Source: Neoceratodus forsteri (Eukaryota > Chordata > Ceratodontiformes > Ceratodontidae). Taken from it: DNA of 64,000 nt. This document shows, piece by piece, positions 10,309 to 22,104 of this stretch (its first letter is position 1; each line of letters begins with the position of its first letter). The stretch spans positions 1,078,197,001 through 1,078,261,000 of the forward strand of contig CM057453.1 in NCBI GenBank assembly GCA_016271365.2, given 5' to 3'. Position numbers and translations under genes: made by a program. Under the pieces are notes generated by a model. That model was not told the DNA's origin. It saw nothing but the letters and a program-made list of their open reading frames with translations, and made no database searches.

Positions 10309-11152
10309 GGGCCTGATTCTCAAACCGGCCCAAAGATTGATGCAAGCTGCACCAAACTGCAGCTTGCACGATCGCTGGTGCACCAAGGACACTGTACCTG
10401 ATTCCTGTGTGGGAGGGGTCCTGGTACCAAACACCCACAGACTGTGGCAGTTGCTCCCATGTGTCACACAAATGGAGCATGGGAGGAGCTTGGCAGAGGA
10501 TGCTGCATTGAAGCATCTGGCTACAGTGATAGGGAATGTCCCTTGAGCATGTGAACTGCCTGGCACCTGGCAAAGCGAAGTGACTGGAACTACCATTACT
10601 GACACTGAGGGATGAAAGGGCAATGGATTGGAAGCTACAGCTCTGAGGAATTATTCTTTGGTTTAACACACCCAGTGTATGCAAATGAACAAAGAATGCA
10701 TCCTCTATGGTGATGTTCCTGTAATGGTATGTGCACTCTGCCCACAGCCTTTCCATATTCCAGTTCACCAGTCTACTTGTACCACCATTGCCCACTACAC
10801 CAGGCACTGGGCAAGCCTGTGCTCCTGGCCAGCACCATATGTGGGAGTGGCACAAGGACTGTTAGATCAGCTTGTTGCTGGTCTAAGCCCTGGAGTGTCT
10901 GACTGGCTTCTGGAATCCCATATATGGGGATGGTACAGCTTCCATCCACTGCAAGCCCCCTCCCACCCTGGCACACTCCTGCCCCTGTCGCTGGACTAGT
11001 TCATGGTTAGGGTGGTGGAAGGGGTCTCCAGTTTGCCACAACCAACCTTTCAGAACTGGGAACTCCACAATTTTTGATGTAAGGTGCCCCTTGCGTTATT
11101 TCTGTTTGACTCAGGCACCTTGGCCAAATTTGGGGTTTTAAGAATTGGGCCC
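10309..11152 (+). mobile_element. TIR element of about 840 bp, copy 1
   Basis: It starts GGGCCTGATTCTCAAA, and the reverse complement of its end is GGGCCCAATTCTTAAAA, so both ends carry a matching terminal inverted repeat of about 16 bp. A second copy of nearly the same length lies at 44,257-45,090 in the same orientation and shares GCAGCTTGCA, CTGGTGCCAAAC, CTCCCACAGCTTGCAG-type and CCATGTGTCA segments. There is no transposase, so it is a non-autonomous DNA transposon. I could not fix a target duplication, so the superfamily is open. Confidence 0.6.
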
Positions 11153-11602
11153 AAGGTGTATGCATTGATGCCTGATACTCCCATTCCCTGTCACTGTTAA
11201 AAGTATACAAAATCTCTACCCTGTTGTGTGCTTGGCTTATACAGTATATCCAACAGAATCCAATATTATATGGATCATGAAGAAATGTCAACATGGATCA
11301 ATATAACAATCTACTTTGTCAATATGTTTTCTATGCTGTGTCAATAAGTTTTCCATTCACATCAGTCAGTTAAACTAGTGGATGGGGGGGGGGGATGGAG
11401 GTGGCACAGGCACCCCTAGCACAAAAAGGGTTGCCAAATGCTCCTCCCCATCACCAACATTTTCAGCACAAGGATGCACCAATCATACTCGGACCAAACA
11501 TAGCACCAAACATACTCAGACCAAGTATTTCAACAAAATTACACAACCAAAACATACTGTATTAAAAATGCAAATGACCAAAACAGAAGGAGATGGAAGG
11601 CA

Positions 11603-12562
11603 ATGTGCATCAATGGTTGTAGTCTGCCAAACAAAATCCCTGATCTCACAGACATAATGGCAGATGCACAATTAGACTGGGTAGCTGTTACAGAAACATG
11701 GTTTACTGGGAACCACTCCTGGGATGTCACCATCCCAGGGTATGTGTTATTACAGAAAGATCACAAGGGAAAGAAAGGGAGGAGTGGCATTGTATGTCAG
11801 AGGTGACATATTCATAACAGAAATCCAGGGAAAACACAGTAAAGCAGAGGCCCTTTGGGTTACACTAGGAGCCGGGGACAAACTCCTATCCGGGTAGGAG
11901 TCATATACAGACCCCCATTCCAGGAGGCTGACATAGACAAAGAGATCTTGGAAACCATCTTGATGATGGCAGACAGGGGCGAGTTGTTGCTTGTGGGGGA
12001 CTACAGTCTACCGGATATGGATTGGTCCTCATACACACCATCCTCAGACTGGAGCAAAGAGTTCCTTTTTGCACTAAGGGGAGCAGGTCTGACTCAACTA
12101 GTGAACTCATCCACCAGAGACAAAGCAATATTGGATCTAGTGCTGACAAACAGCACAAGAATCCCAGAAGCAGAGGTGGGAGCCAATCTAGGGGCCAGTG
12201 ATCACAGTTCAATCTGGTTTACTGTGAACAATATGGAGGAAAATAGTCACACCAAAATCAAGGTACTAGATTTCAGAAATGCCAACTTCCTCAAAATGAG
12301 AACTATGATCACATCCATACTAGAAGAAGGAATCACAGGAGATGTAGAGGACTGCTGTAATACTCTGAAGGCTGCTCTACATACAGTAACAACTGTATAC
12401 ACTAAGCAGATAAGCAAGTCCAAAAGAAGGAAAAGACCTCTCTGGTTCTTTCATAAAGTAGCATCCAAAATCAAAGAGAAAAAAAGGTGTTTACACAATT
12501 CAAGCAAACAAAATGAAGCAGACATGGAAGAACTAATTAAAGGAGATAGTGAAGGCTGTTAG
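11603..12562 (+). pseudogene. CR1 endonuclease domain (frameshifted)
   Basis: The frame opens with LPNKIPDLTDIMADAQLD, then VAVTETWFTGNHS (the catalytic TETW motif). It shifts frame near 11,800 at the GGVALYVRGD motif and resumes at 11,855 with GVIYRPP, LLVGDYSLPDMDW (the GDFN-like motif), ILDLVLTN and GASDHSSIWF (the SDH catalytic motif). These motifs are in the order expected for the APE-type endonuclease that nicks target DNA for CR1 insertion. The last part (KRPLWFFHKVASKIKEK) is the linker to the polymerase. It ends at a stop at 12,562 before the polymerase frame, so it is non-functional. Confidence 0.85.
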
Positions 12563-12696
12563 AAGGGCAAAAGCACAGACAGAAGAGAAAATAGCACAGA
12601 GTGTTAAGGAGGGAGACAGAACCTTCCATAAATACGTAATAGAAAAAAAGGAAAACTAAGGGAGGAATAGTTCAACTAACATCCAAGGGAAGTAAG

Positions 12697-13640
12697 ATGG
12701 CAGAGAGTGATGAGGACAAGGCAGAAGTGCTAAACAAGTTCTCTTGCTCTGTCTTCACCATAGAAGACAGTGGCAAAGGTCCCACACTGAGCAGGAGAAA
12801 GGAAGATACCCAGGGAGCTGATACTAGCTCCTTCACAAAGGAGAGGGTCCTAAAAGAGCTTAATAAACTGAAAGTGGAAAAAGCCATGGTACCTGATGGC
12901 ATACGCCCTAGGATAGTAAAGGAGCTCCGAGAGGAACTGGCTACACCACTGGATGAGATCTTCAACAAGTTATTAGTCAGTGGGAAATACCTCAGGATTG
13001 GAAGCAGGCAACTCTTGTGCCCTTACACAAGAGTGGAAAAAAGGAAGAGGCAGGAAATTACCGCCCTGTCAGTTTGACTTCCGTTGTGGGGAAAATGATG
13101 GAGTCACTACTAAAAGAGAGGACAGTGGAGTACCTAACAAATACTGGAAAAATTGACCCAAAGCAACATAGCTTCACAGCAGGATGCTCTTGTCAAACCA
13201 ACTTCTTTGACTGGATCACCAGAACATTGAATTAGGGAGGGGCAGTGGACATTGTATACTTAGATTTCATCAAGACCTTTGACACCGTCCCTCACAGAAG
13301 GCTAACCAACAAGCTGGAAAATATGGGATTTGGCCAGAAGATGGTCAGCTGGATCAGTAATTGGCTGAATGATAGTACCCAGAGAGTGCTAGTCAATGGA
13401 TCATTGTCAAGGGATGGTAGAGTGACCAGTGGCATAGGTATTGAGACTGATCCTATTCAACATATTTATAGCAGATATAGCAAATGGATTAATATGGAAG
13501 GTTTGCCTTTTCACAGATGATACAAACCTCTGCAACAGAGTGGGCACAAGGGAAGGAGCAGACAACATGGAGGCTGACCTTAGAAGGCTAGAGGGTTGAT
13601 CCAGAGACTGGCAGTTACAAGTTAACACCAAAAAGTGTGA
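12697..13640 (+). pseudogene. CR1 reverse transcriptase (several frame breaks)
   Basis: The region reads as finger and palm segments of a CR1 polymerase: KVEKAMVPDGIRPRIVKEL (12,870 on), then after a frameshift PLHKSGKKEEAGNYRPVSLT (13,017 on), TSVVGKMMESLLKE, VYLDFIKTFDTVPH (motif A, 13,250-13,290) and SNWLNDSTQRVLVNG. The usual PQGSVLGPLLF motif is lost to a deletion or change near 13,440-13,470. The catalytic box reads as FTDDTNL near 13,515 in another frame. Downstream traces (VNTKKCEVIHLGK, RRNRGDITE) continue to 14,270. It would copy the LINE RNA at the nicked target if intact. Confidence 0.85.
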
Positions 13641-14403
13641 AGTAATTCACTTAGGAAAGAGGAACCCTGGAAAAAAGTACACACTGGGAGGATATCAACT
13701 TGAGGAGACACAAATGGAGTGAGATCTCAGCATAATCATCACTAACGAATTAAAGGTAGGAAAACAATGTGAGAAAGCAGCACAGGAAGCGGGTGACATC
13801 TTCATATGTATAAGTAGAGGTATTTCTAGTAAAAAAGAGGGAGGTTATTATGCCCCTCTACAGGTCCTTGGTGAGGCCACACTCAGAGTACTGTGTTCAG
13901 GTCTGGAGACCTTACCTTAAGAAGGACATTGACTGTTTGGAAACAGTGCAGAGAAGGGCTACTAAGATGGTGCATGGACTGCATCATAGGTCATATGAAG
14001 CAAGACTCAGGTAGCTGAAGCTATACTCCCTTGAGCAGAGAAGAAACAGAGGGGACATAACTGAAACATGTAGGTACGTGATGGGATTTTACGCAGCTCA
14101 GATAGGCAATCTATTTCAACAGAACACAGCAGCATGCATGAGAGGGCATGATATGAGACTGGTAGGAAGAAGGTTCAGAAGCAACCTCAGGAAGTACTTC
14201 TTAACACAGAGAGTGATACACTCCGTAGAACAGCCAGGAGGTGGTAGCATCAAAGACAATCAGTGAGTTCAAACTCACATAGGACAGACATAAAAGACAA
14301 GTTAGGACAATGGCTACATAGGGAGGGTGGTAGTTTCTAGAGCAGACTAAATGGATCGCACAGTCCCCATCTGCCAACATTTTTCTTATGCTCTTATGTT
14401 CTA

Positions 14404-15390
14404 AGGAACACAGTATTATGTATAATAAGGCCCATATATTTCAAAAAACGCATCTAACTCAGAAATATAATATTATGTATATATATATTTATGCATTGTC
14501 CTTTGTAAATTATAGCAAGATCTGCAGAAAAAAAAATACAAGCATTAGTAAGACTCTACAATATTAACATGAACATTTGTTCAACTCTGATTTCCTTAAA
14601 CCTCTTCTTGAATCTTGATACACTGCCAATTTACTGAAGTGTATTTACTAAAGTAATTATGATAAATTATAACAAGCTGCCACATATTATTTAATTATTA
14701 TATAAAAAAAATCTTACTTCCAGTCATCATTTTTTAATTAAGGACATTTGTCCTGCTACCTTAGGTATCCACAGAGTATAAACCACTTCAGATCAAAGTC
14801 AGTTATGTTTGACAAGTGCATTGCTGTTTTTACTGAAGCTTTCAATGTGTATACAATACCTGTTTTTTTTTTCCTCTTTTTTTATATTTTGCCCTTCAGG
14901 AGCTTGATTCATTCAAAGGGAATCTTTTGGTAGTGTGTTGGTTGGGAGAAAATTTCCTTCTGAAATTAACAAAATGGCACTAATGTCAGAAGATTAAAGT
15001 CACATCATTGCTTTATTTCATGCAGACATAGGCCATAACTACTGTACATGGGGGCAGGGTGCCATTTAATTAATTTCAGTGGCACTATGTTGAGAGTGGG
15101 CCACTCCATTATGGTACCCATTTAGGACAGCAGTGCTTGCCATTATTTATGTGTTTGAGAACATTTGCTTCATCTGCACCAATGTAAACAGGCAGATGGA
15201 CTGTCAGTTATCTGAATGATTCCAATTAGGAAGAATGAGGTCTCTGAGGTAAAAAACATTCAGCAATTATTAACTTTAAGGGCCTACAATGCATTTTACA
15301 CCCAGGACCGACAACTGTGATGAAGTCTTCAACAAAAAGATAATATCTGATTTTCGTTCTCTGATTCCAGCCAAGTATTGGATCACCCCT
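14404..15390. other. AT-rich stretch without recognised features
   Basis: The sequence has a short TA run near 14,480 and runs of T near 14,860-14,885. No open frame longer than about 60 codons and no recognisable element is present. A vague trace of the following LINE may begin around 15,230. Confidence 0.5.
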
Positions 15391-16271
15391 GCCCTTCACA
15401 ACTGCTTTTGCCAATGCAACCAGGCCTGAACAAGATTCAAGGCCACCCTATATGATAGTGGCCGTAAGGCTTACAGATGGCTGTGTAAACTTACCATATC
15501 TACAACAAGGAATATCAAAGCAGCATACTATGCCAAGCTCTGGAAGACAAATAATAATTGACCTAAATATCTCAGGTCTAGCATTAGCACCTTACTGGGG
15601 AAAAATCAATCATAACCAGTTACCCACCTCATACATAACAACACACTAATCAAAGAGAGCACAAACATTGATAATACCTTATATTTTTATTGCATACACC
15701 TCAACCTCCCTCTTTCCATCACGTCACAACCTCCCTACATGCCACCTCCACTTGCAGCTCTTCAGAAATCTCTGTTCCAGCAGCATCCTTTAACTTCACA
15801 TCCTTTAACTTCACAGATATCAACCATGAGGAGGTACAGTATATCAGTAACTGAATGAACTCAATATCACTTGAAGTGCCAGTTCTATAGCACTGAACCT
15901 TGACACCTATGGCTTGCAGCAGTGCAGATGGCTTACCCTATTACAACCCTATTCAACCTTTCCTTATTCACAGGGCATATCGTTGCAGCCCTAATACTGT
16001 AGTAGATATCTGTACCTTTTTCTTCAAATCAGGACTGCCAAATGACCCAAACAACTATAGTACAATTTCTGTTCTCTCTGTCCTTATCAAACTCTTAGAA
16101 AAACTGCTGCACAAAAAGCACCTGGATCACATAGCCAAACATAATTGTCTAATGATAAACAATCTGGTTTCCCGCTGAACCACTCTGCTGTTACTGAAAA
16201 CTTCAAAGTCATTAATGACTTGCTTTTAGCTATATACAGGGGTTGCTACATGAGTCCAATCTTTATTAATT

Positions 16272-16757
16272 GCATGAAAACATAGAAACATAGAAGTTGT
16301 CAGCAGATGGGGACCTTAAAATCCATCAAGTCTGCCCTTGGCTTCCTACCTCACCCCCACTTAGCTGCCTGCTTGTGTATCCCACAGTGTCTGTCCCATG
16401 CCTGCTTGAATTCCCCCACTGTCTTGGCTCCCACCACCACCTCCAGCAGGCTCGTCCATGGTTCCACAACACTCTCTGTGAAGAAGAATTTCCTTGTATT
16501 GCTTCTGAGCTTTCCTCCCTTAAGTTGAAGGTTGTGCCCTCTAGTCCTGCTGTAGTCCTTTACCTGAAAGAGGTTCTGCACATGCACCCAGTTGTTGCCT
16601 TTAAGGTATTTGAATGTTTCTATCATGTCCCCACGATTCCTGCATTGTTCTACGGGGTAGAATTTGAGGTCATCCAGTCTTGCCTCATACGGTTTCTGAT
16701 GCAAGCCCTGCACCATCTTTGTTGCTCTTCTCCATACCATCTTCAGCCTACCGAGAC
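16272..16757 (-). mobile_element. CR1 3' fragment nested in the L2-like LINE
   Basis: The minus-strand frame (within 16,351-16,757) reads VWRRATKMVQGLHQKPYEAR, NRGDMIETFKYLKGNN, GGKLRSNTRKFFFTESV and VGEFKQAWDRH, which is the conserved end of the CR1 polyprotein. The 3' end lies at 16,272 next to ATGAAAACATAGAAACATAG. It splits the host LINE polymerase between its conserved VIND-LLLAI and FNSIHHSLLL segments. It is therefore younger than the host LINE. Confidence 0.85.
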
Positions 16758-17111
16758 ATTCAACAGTATTCACCACAGTCTGCTACTTGTTAAGATGCAG
16801 TAATTTGGGCTCTTCACAGACTGCTCTGGACTGGATTCAAGCCTATCTGAAGGACAGATGGCAACTAGTCCAAATAAATGGTTAATTCAAACCACCAAAC
16901 ACTCTGAACACTGATGTGCCCCAAGGATCCAACCTAGGAACACTGCTGTTCTGTATATTTGTAAATGATCTGCCCTTCATCTGTAACTGCCTCAGTATTA
17001 CAACCCACCTTTATGAGGACAATACTGTGATCTACATCATGGCCAAGTGCCCAAAGGACAGCAACAATATACCACAGACTGCCTTAAATATATACTAACA
17101 TGGATGGATGC

Positions 17112-17763
17112 AAATAAACAAATTCTTTTTTTTTTTTAAGTTTTCATTTTTTTCCATGGCTCGATCAGCCATGACCTCCTTTGACTGCCTCAAGTACCAC
17201 CTCACTGTTCTTGGAGCTTCTTTTTGCTGAATCTTCAGTGAGACCCCAGGGCATCCACATATCACCACTGCATTGCACCCTAAGTTTGCCTTCCTGATAC
17301 AGGGTTCTGCCATCAGGTCCTTTCACAGCTTGCCTCTGGTGAAGTTCCTCCTGAGGCCATCCCACGGGGTCCAGAGGTAGGAGCTTGAATGGACACATAG
17401 GCCAGGCAGAGCATTATGTCTCCAACTGGCAGCCATTTTTCCCCATTTTGAACCCCACCCCACCGAGAATGAGAAAGGTGTAATCAGGTTCCAGCATGCT
17501 TGACACAGTAAAATGTGTGCCCCCCCAGTACACTTCACAGGTTCCTGAGACAGCACCACCATCTATGGTCATGAAGGTGGCTTTATTACAGGGAGATGCA
17601 CAGCCCTCCATACCGAGAGGAGGGGGGGGGCATCCTTTTGGATTCTCAATCCTTCTTCTCCTGCTAGCCCTATGATAATCCAGTCTTAGTGCATGAGGTT
17701 AGATTGATGATATCGTGGGCCACAGCATGTCATTGTGCTGATGGGCCAGTCAAATAAACTAAT
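17112..17763 (-). mobile_element. Poly-A-tailed insertion with 15-bp target duplication
   Basis: CAAATAAACAAATTC-type sequence at 17,112-17,126 and CAAATAAACTAATTT at 17,749-17,763 flank the insert with two mismatches, a target duplication. Inside the left repeat is a run of T, so on the minus strand the insert ends in poly-A, as in LINE-1-type retroposition. The body (about 620 bp) has a minus-strand open frame (MTIDGGAVSGTCEVYWGG, about 17,430-17,570) that could be continued by a second frame (GPDGRTLYQEGKLRVQ, about 17,260-17,300). I do not recognise the peptide. It may be a processed retrocopy or a SINE with a tRNA-like head near 17,740. Confidence 0.55.
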
Positions 17764-18192
17764 TTTTTAAAGTGTCAAAACCAAAGTAATGGCCTTTAAT
17801 AGCAAGGCTGCTCCCCCTTACTCAATACAGATCATGCCACATTTTGATCCTCTCACAGAAACTGTTCAAGCTATCAAGTACTATACAGTACTTTGGTCTT
17901 TGGTTGGACTCTCAGCAACATTTTACTGAGCACATTATTAGAACTGTAAGGAACCACACCAAATTTTCGGGGTACTGGATATGAAGTTGCCTCACCCCAT
18001 ACTCTAGGCACTTAATTTTAGTTACAGTCCCTCCTGCCTGCTCTGGAATATAACAGTGAAGTTTACAGATCTGAACCTGCCACCTCACTGCACAAAGTAA
18101 CGGCAGGCATGCATGCATACAGATCTGCTCTAGGGTGTGACAAAAAAAGCCGCCAGTATCTAATTTGCAGTAACTTTGTACTTCTACTTCTG

Positions 18193-18216
18193 GACAAGAG
18201 AAGAGAAGAGAAGAGA
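18193..18216. repeat. Short AGAAG microsatellite
   Basis: About four to five copies of AGAGA/AGAAG in a row, directly after the end of the L2-like LINE. Confidence 0.6.
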
Positions 18217-18349
18217 ACTTAAATTGGAGGCTACCTTGATACATCACTGTGTGCTTGGATTATACCATGCTTACCAATGCAGTCTGCTGACCAAGACTGA
18301 CACCCTCACAATACACTGGTCAGGACACTACAGTAGTTACTGCCACAAC

Positions 18350-18475
18350 AGGTTTATTGTAGCCAAAATGAAGGAAAGTGATCAAACCCTAGTGCATTAA
18401 GTGCCAATGACTCTTCTTCAGGGGGTGGGCTTCTCAGATCATACAACAACCATAAATAGTAGACGTTTAAAGTCA
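18350..18475. repeat. Dispersed repeat, first of two nearby copies
   Basis: This stretch (TAGCCAAAATGAAGGA, GTGCCAATGACTCTTCTTC, GGGGGTGGG, CAGATCATACAACAACCAT) recurs at 19,290-19,420 about 940 bp downstream in the same orientation with many substitutions. It could be a fragment of one dispersed family or an old local duplication. No coding potential is seen. Confidence 0.5.
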
Positions 18476-19289
18476 TAGTGCCAAAGTTCAGTTTTCTGAG
18501 ATCAGGATCTAATGTGGTAAGAAATTCAACTGTGCACACCTTGCAATATGAAATATGCATGAAAAATGTTCTCTATATACAGTATAGAGTAAGTAGAGAC
18601 ATAAAAGTGATAAAAAACTGAACTATGCCATTATGCCTTTTTTGTTTTTATTGTTTCCTTGGAGAGTACCAATGGTCACCGCATCACTAATGAGGGAGTT
18701 CTAGCTAGATTGGGCAGCAAAGGAGAAGGTGATCATGCCAAAAGACTCGTGAGCACAGGGTATATGAAGGACACCTGTTGCCTAAGAATGGAGTGTGCAT
18801 GGCTGGGTGGGCATGGTCAGCACATATAGTAGAAAATAAATAATGTATGCACAACTAAACTGGGTTGGATGCCACTGAAAAATGCACTACACAACAGGAA
18901 AAATACAAAAACTGAAATCACAAAACACTGATCAAGACATAGAGAATAATGCATGTGCAGGTGTGGGTTGAGGATTTTTCACACCCTCAAGATGTATGAA
19001 AAATCCTTATAACACATCTGCACAGACATTTTTCTTTATAATAACTGGGGAAGGGTTTCAACAGAGAGAAAAACTAAGCTGTATTTGTGTGAACAAATTT
19101 GTCCCTGAGCAACAACCGTACTCCCACAAATACAGTGAAGTGAGAGCGTGAGGACAAAAATGCCGTAATAACCTGGTATCGAGTTATTATGGAATTTATC
19201 AAGTTATTACAGCATTTTATCAGGAATGCTTACCCAACCATTATAGGGAGTCACCAGTTATTATAATACAGTACTGTAGTTATCGACAA
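18476..19289. other. Unique-looking sequence, nothing recognised
   Basis: AT-rich sequence with short inverted pieces around 19,160-19,260 (GAGTTATTATGG, CAAGTTATTACAG). No open frame of note. Confidence 0.4.
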
Positions 19290-19420
19290 TAGTTTCTTGT
19301 GGCCAAAATGAAGGACAGCAACAAAATTTTAGAGCCATGAGTACCAACCACTCTTTCTTAAGGGGGTGGGGTTCCCAAATCATACAGCAACCATACTGTA
19401 TATAGTACCAATTTATAGGC
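19290..19420. repeat. Dispersed repeat, second copy
   Basis: Matches 18,350-18,475 in the same order: GGCCAAAATGAAGGACAG, CCACTCTTTCTTAAGGGGG, then CAAATCATACAGCAACCAT. It ends at the start of a SINE at 19,425. Confidence 0.5.
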
Positions 19421-19424
19421 ATGG

Positions 19425-19625
19425 TCTGGCAGTATAGTCTAGTGGTTAGAGAAAGTAGCGGTGAATGAGTGTGGTACATCAAGCAGCCCACACTTTGATT
19501 TCCACAGCTCCCGCCTGCATACTGTGCGTCTATGAGCAAGTCACATAACCTCCCAAAGTGCTCCCAGGTCTCTCCAAATACAGGCATTGTGCCTAGTGGG
19601 ACTTACCCAGTTACCAAAGAATAAA
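19425..19625 (+). mobile_element. tRNA-derived SINE with MIR-like core
   Basis: The head has TAGTCTAGTGGTTAGAG (A-box like) and TTTGATTTCCACAGC (weak B box). The core has TATGAGCAAGTCACATAACC and the tail CTCCCAGGTCTC then GTGCCTAGTGGGAC. This is the same arrangement as at 37.6 kb, including the tail shared with the local L2-type LINE. Confidence 0.6.
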
Positions 19626-19973
19626 ATAAATATCCTCATTTTGCCCCACAGCTAATTCTTTGATGATGCAAAAGTCAGGCTGAGTCATGGCAACCACCTA
19701 CAAAAGAGTGCATCCCTTGATCTGTATGAGATGAGGCTTGTGAAAACAAACAGCCTAAATGTTCAAAAAAGCCACAAAATGCTACAAAATCACTAGCATC
19801 GAAGTCAACTCTGGGCCAGTCACCTGACAGTCTTGGCCCAGGTAGCAAAAAATTATTTTTCATCTCTTTTGCCCAGGAAAAGCCATGCGGGGCCTACTGT
19901 GCAGCACAGGTCACACTAAATGATTGCTCAAAACCCCCGTGCAGCACATGGTACACCAAATAATTTCTCAAAA

Positions 19974-21427
19974 GCACTGGCTAGTGGTGGGCAAAGTGGG
20001 TGGAATTCCCTTTGCAGAGAAATTCATGAAATTCCACCCATTTTGCATTGCGAAATGCAAAATTTCGCCTGGCAGAGTGGCAAAATTTCACCTGGTGGAA
20101 CTGCAAAATTTCATCTTCTGCAGCAAAATTTTGCCTTCTGCAGTGAAATTTTTCCTTTTGTCCATGGGAAAAATTTCACCTTATGAGGGTATAAGTTATA
20201 ACTAGATGCTTGGTGGCTAGCAGTCCCTCTCCCCACCTGTCCCACATGTAAATAATTAAATTATCCATGGTGGCTAGTGGTCCCTCCCCTCCTCCCTGTA
20301 ATAACCTGCCCACTGCAGAAATGTACAGTAAACTCCCCCCACATCCCTCCGTATCTCCTTCTGCTGTTAAAAAAAAAATCTCTGGTGATCTAGTGGTTTT
20401 TTTTTGTAAATTTTAAACCCTCTCCTGATCCCCAGTTCCACTAAATCCCTGGCTATCCGGTGCCCCCACTATGCCTCCCCAGCAGCCAGATGTCCCTGCC
20501 ACAACCCCGCTCCCACCCCCATCCTAAATCCCAGCAGTGGCAGACCAGCACAGCCCTCCTCTCTCCCCCATGGCCAGCCCGCTGACTGAGCTATCGATGA
20601 AGCTCATTCACTGACAGCTCACTCAGTGGGCCAGAAGTGGAGGAGAGAGGAGGGCTGTGCTGTTCTGCCACTGCCAGGATTTAGGATGGGGGTGGGAGCG
20701 GGGTTGTGGCAGGGACATCTGGCTGCTGGGGAGGCTAGGTGGGGGGACACTGGATCACCAGGTATTTAGTGGAACTGGGGACCGGAAGGGGGTTTAAAAT
20801 TTACAAAAAAAACACTAGACCACCAGAGATTTATTTTTTAACAGGATAAGAGCTAGGGCCGGATGTGGGTGAGGGGGTACTGTACATTTCTGTGGCAGGA
20901 GAGTTATTACCGGGTGGAGGGGAGGGGCCACCAGCCACCATGGCTAATTTATTTACATGTGGGACAAGTGGGGGGAGGGACTGCTAGCCACCAAGGATTT
21001 TTCTGTACTACATGTGGTACAGGTGGGGGGAGGAACTGCTAGCCACCAGGGATCTAGTTATAACTTATACCCTAGTCGTAATGTATACAGCATAAATATT
21101 GTGGAGACTCAGTCTATGATGGCCACATTAACCAGAACACCTACGAAAGGTTTAATGTATCATTGTCTTGAATGAAATAAACAGTTGCTATACATAATAA
21201 CTTGATCTCTTCTCTCTCTCTCCCTTTGAGCAGACTATATCATAAGGTGAAATTTAACCCATGGACAGAAGGTGAAATTTCACTGCGGAAAGTGAAATTT
21301 TGCCCGCGGAAGGTGAAATTTTTGCCTTCTGCGGGAAAATTTTGAGAAGTGCTTCGCGATGCGAATTTGACCACTTCACCGGCACTCCCTTGGTGAAATT
21401 TAAATTCATTGCATCACTAGCACTGGC
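19974..21427. mobile_element. hAT-type foldback element with 8-bp target duplication
   Basis: GCACTGGC at 19,974-19,981 is repeated exactly at 21,420-21,427. Between them the element (1,438 bp) begins TAGTGGTGGGCAAAG and ends with CATCACTA, giving TAGTGRTG ends like hAT transposons, whose target duplications are 8 bp. Almost the whole element is a large palindrome: GCACAGCCCTCCTCTC (about 20,546) pairs with GAGAGGAGGGCTGTG (about 20,645), and the outer arms carry tandem AAAATTTCACC-type units. The centre is near 20,600. The right arm holds an extra stretch of about 160 bp (21,072-21,235). No transposase is present. Confidence 0.8.
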
Positions 21428-22100
21428 CATTGCTTAGAAATGCAAAAAATAAATAAATAAATAACTTGTTCTTCATTTTTTTTGTTTATCTATTACATTA
21501 TGTATGTACTACATTTATCTACTACATTCTTTACATTTTACTCTTTTATTGGGCTTGTTACCAGCCAGACTCCAGAGTTAACCCCTCACAGCTGTAGAAA
21601 CTCCACTTTTACATTCTTTTCCATTTCATTTATCCACCACTCTCACTTCAATTGTGGAAAATACATTTTTGGAATGCTTTTTAAAAATCTAACAAACATA
21701 CCCCCACACACACACATATACTGTACATGTTGCTAAGCAAACATACAGCAATTTTTCTGTGGAAACTCCATTGTTTGCCTTCTATGTTTTGCAGCTAATT
21801 TTTCACCACCCCTTCCTCAAACACTGGAAACTGTTTAATGCTTAGCAAGCTACGTTTTAACTTTCAAAATACCCCCCTTTAAACAAACAGCTTCTTTCCC
21901 TTTTCCTTAACTTGTAGCACTCATTATTTTTCACTTCCAACAGCATCTCTCCCCAAACCCTTACAGACACCATGTTGTTTTTTCATAAATAACATAAACA
22001 AATTCAGAATCATGCCTTGTTCCTCATGTTTTGAGTACTTGGAATATCTCACTCCACTCTAAATATTTGTTCTTATTCCAATTCAAAAGGCTTAAACAAT
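21428..22100. other. AT-rich stretch, nothing recognised
   Basis: Includes a short AAAT run (21,450) and a CA run (21,704-21,720). No coding signal is visible. Confidence 0.5.
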
Positions 22101-22104
22101 ATAC

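Larger units (their letters stand above)
11400..14403 (+). mobile_element. CR1 LINE, nearly full-length but broken
   Basis: It contains an apurinic-type endonuclease region followed by a reverse transcriptase and the CR1 C-terminal segment, all in the plus orientation and broken by stops and frameshifts. The 3' end is near TCTTATGCTCTTATGTTCTA (14,384-14,403), the short direct repeat that typically ends CR1 copies. The 5' limit is uncertain. Other CR1 fragments lie at 16.27, 26.9, 61.7 and 62.1 kb, so CR1 has been active repeatedly in this lineage. Confidence 0.85.
15391..18110 (+). mobile_element. L2-like LINE, interrupted by two insertions
   Basis: Broken reverse transcriptase segments lie in order on the plus strand. 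They are GRKAYRWLCKLT (about 15,462), NDPNNYSTISVLSVLIKLL (about 16,040), KQSGFPLNHSAVTENFKVIN (about 16,160), a gap, FNSIHHSLLLVKMQ (16,760-16,800), PQGSNLGTLLFCIFVNDLP (16,918 on) and YEDNTVIYIM (the polymerase box, damaged). After TWMDANK (17,100) there is a second gap, and the frame continues from 17,763 with KVSKPK and YFGLWLDSQQHF. The two gaps are filled by a minus-strand CR1 and by a tailed insertion. This is a clear nested insertion record. Confidence 0.75.

Noticed and set aside
10247..10999. Frames of 99-188 codons on both strands as possible genes
   Set aside because: They lie in a TIR element; the second copy at 44.26 kb does not preserve the frames.
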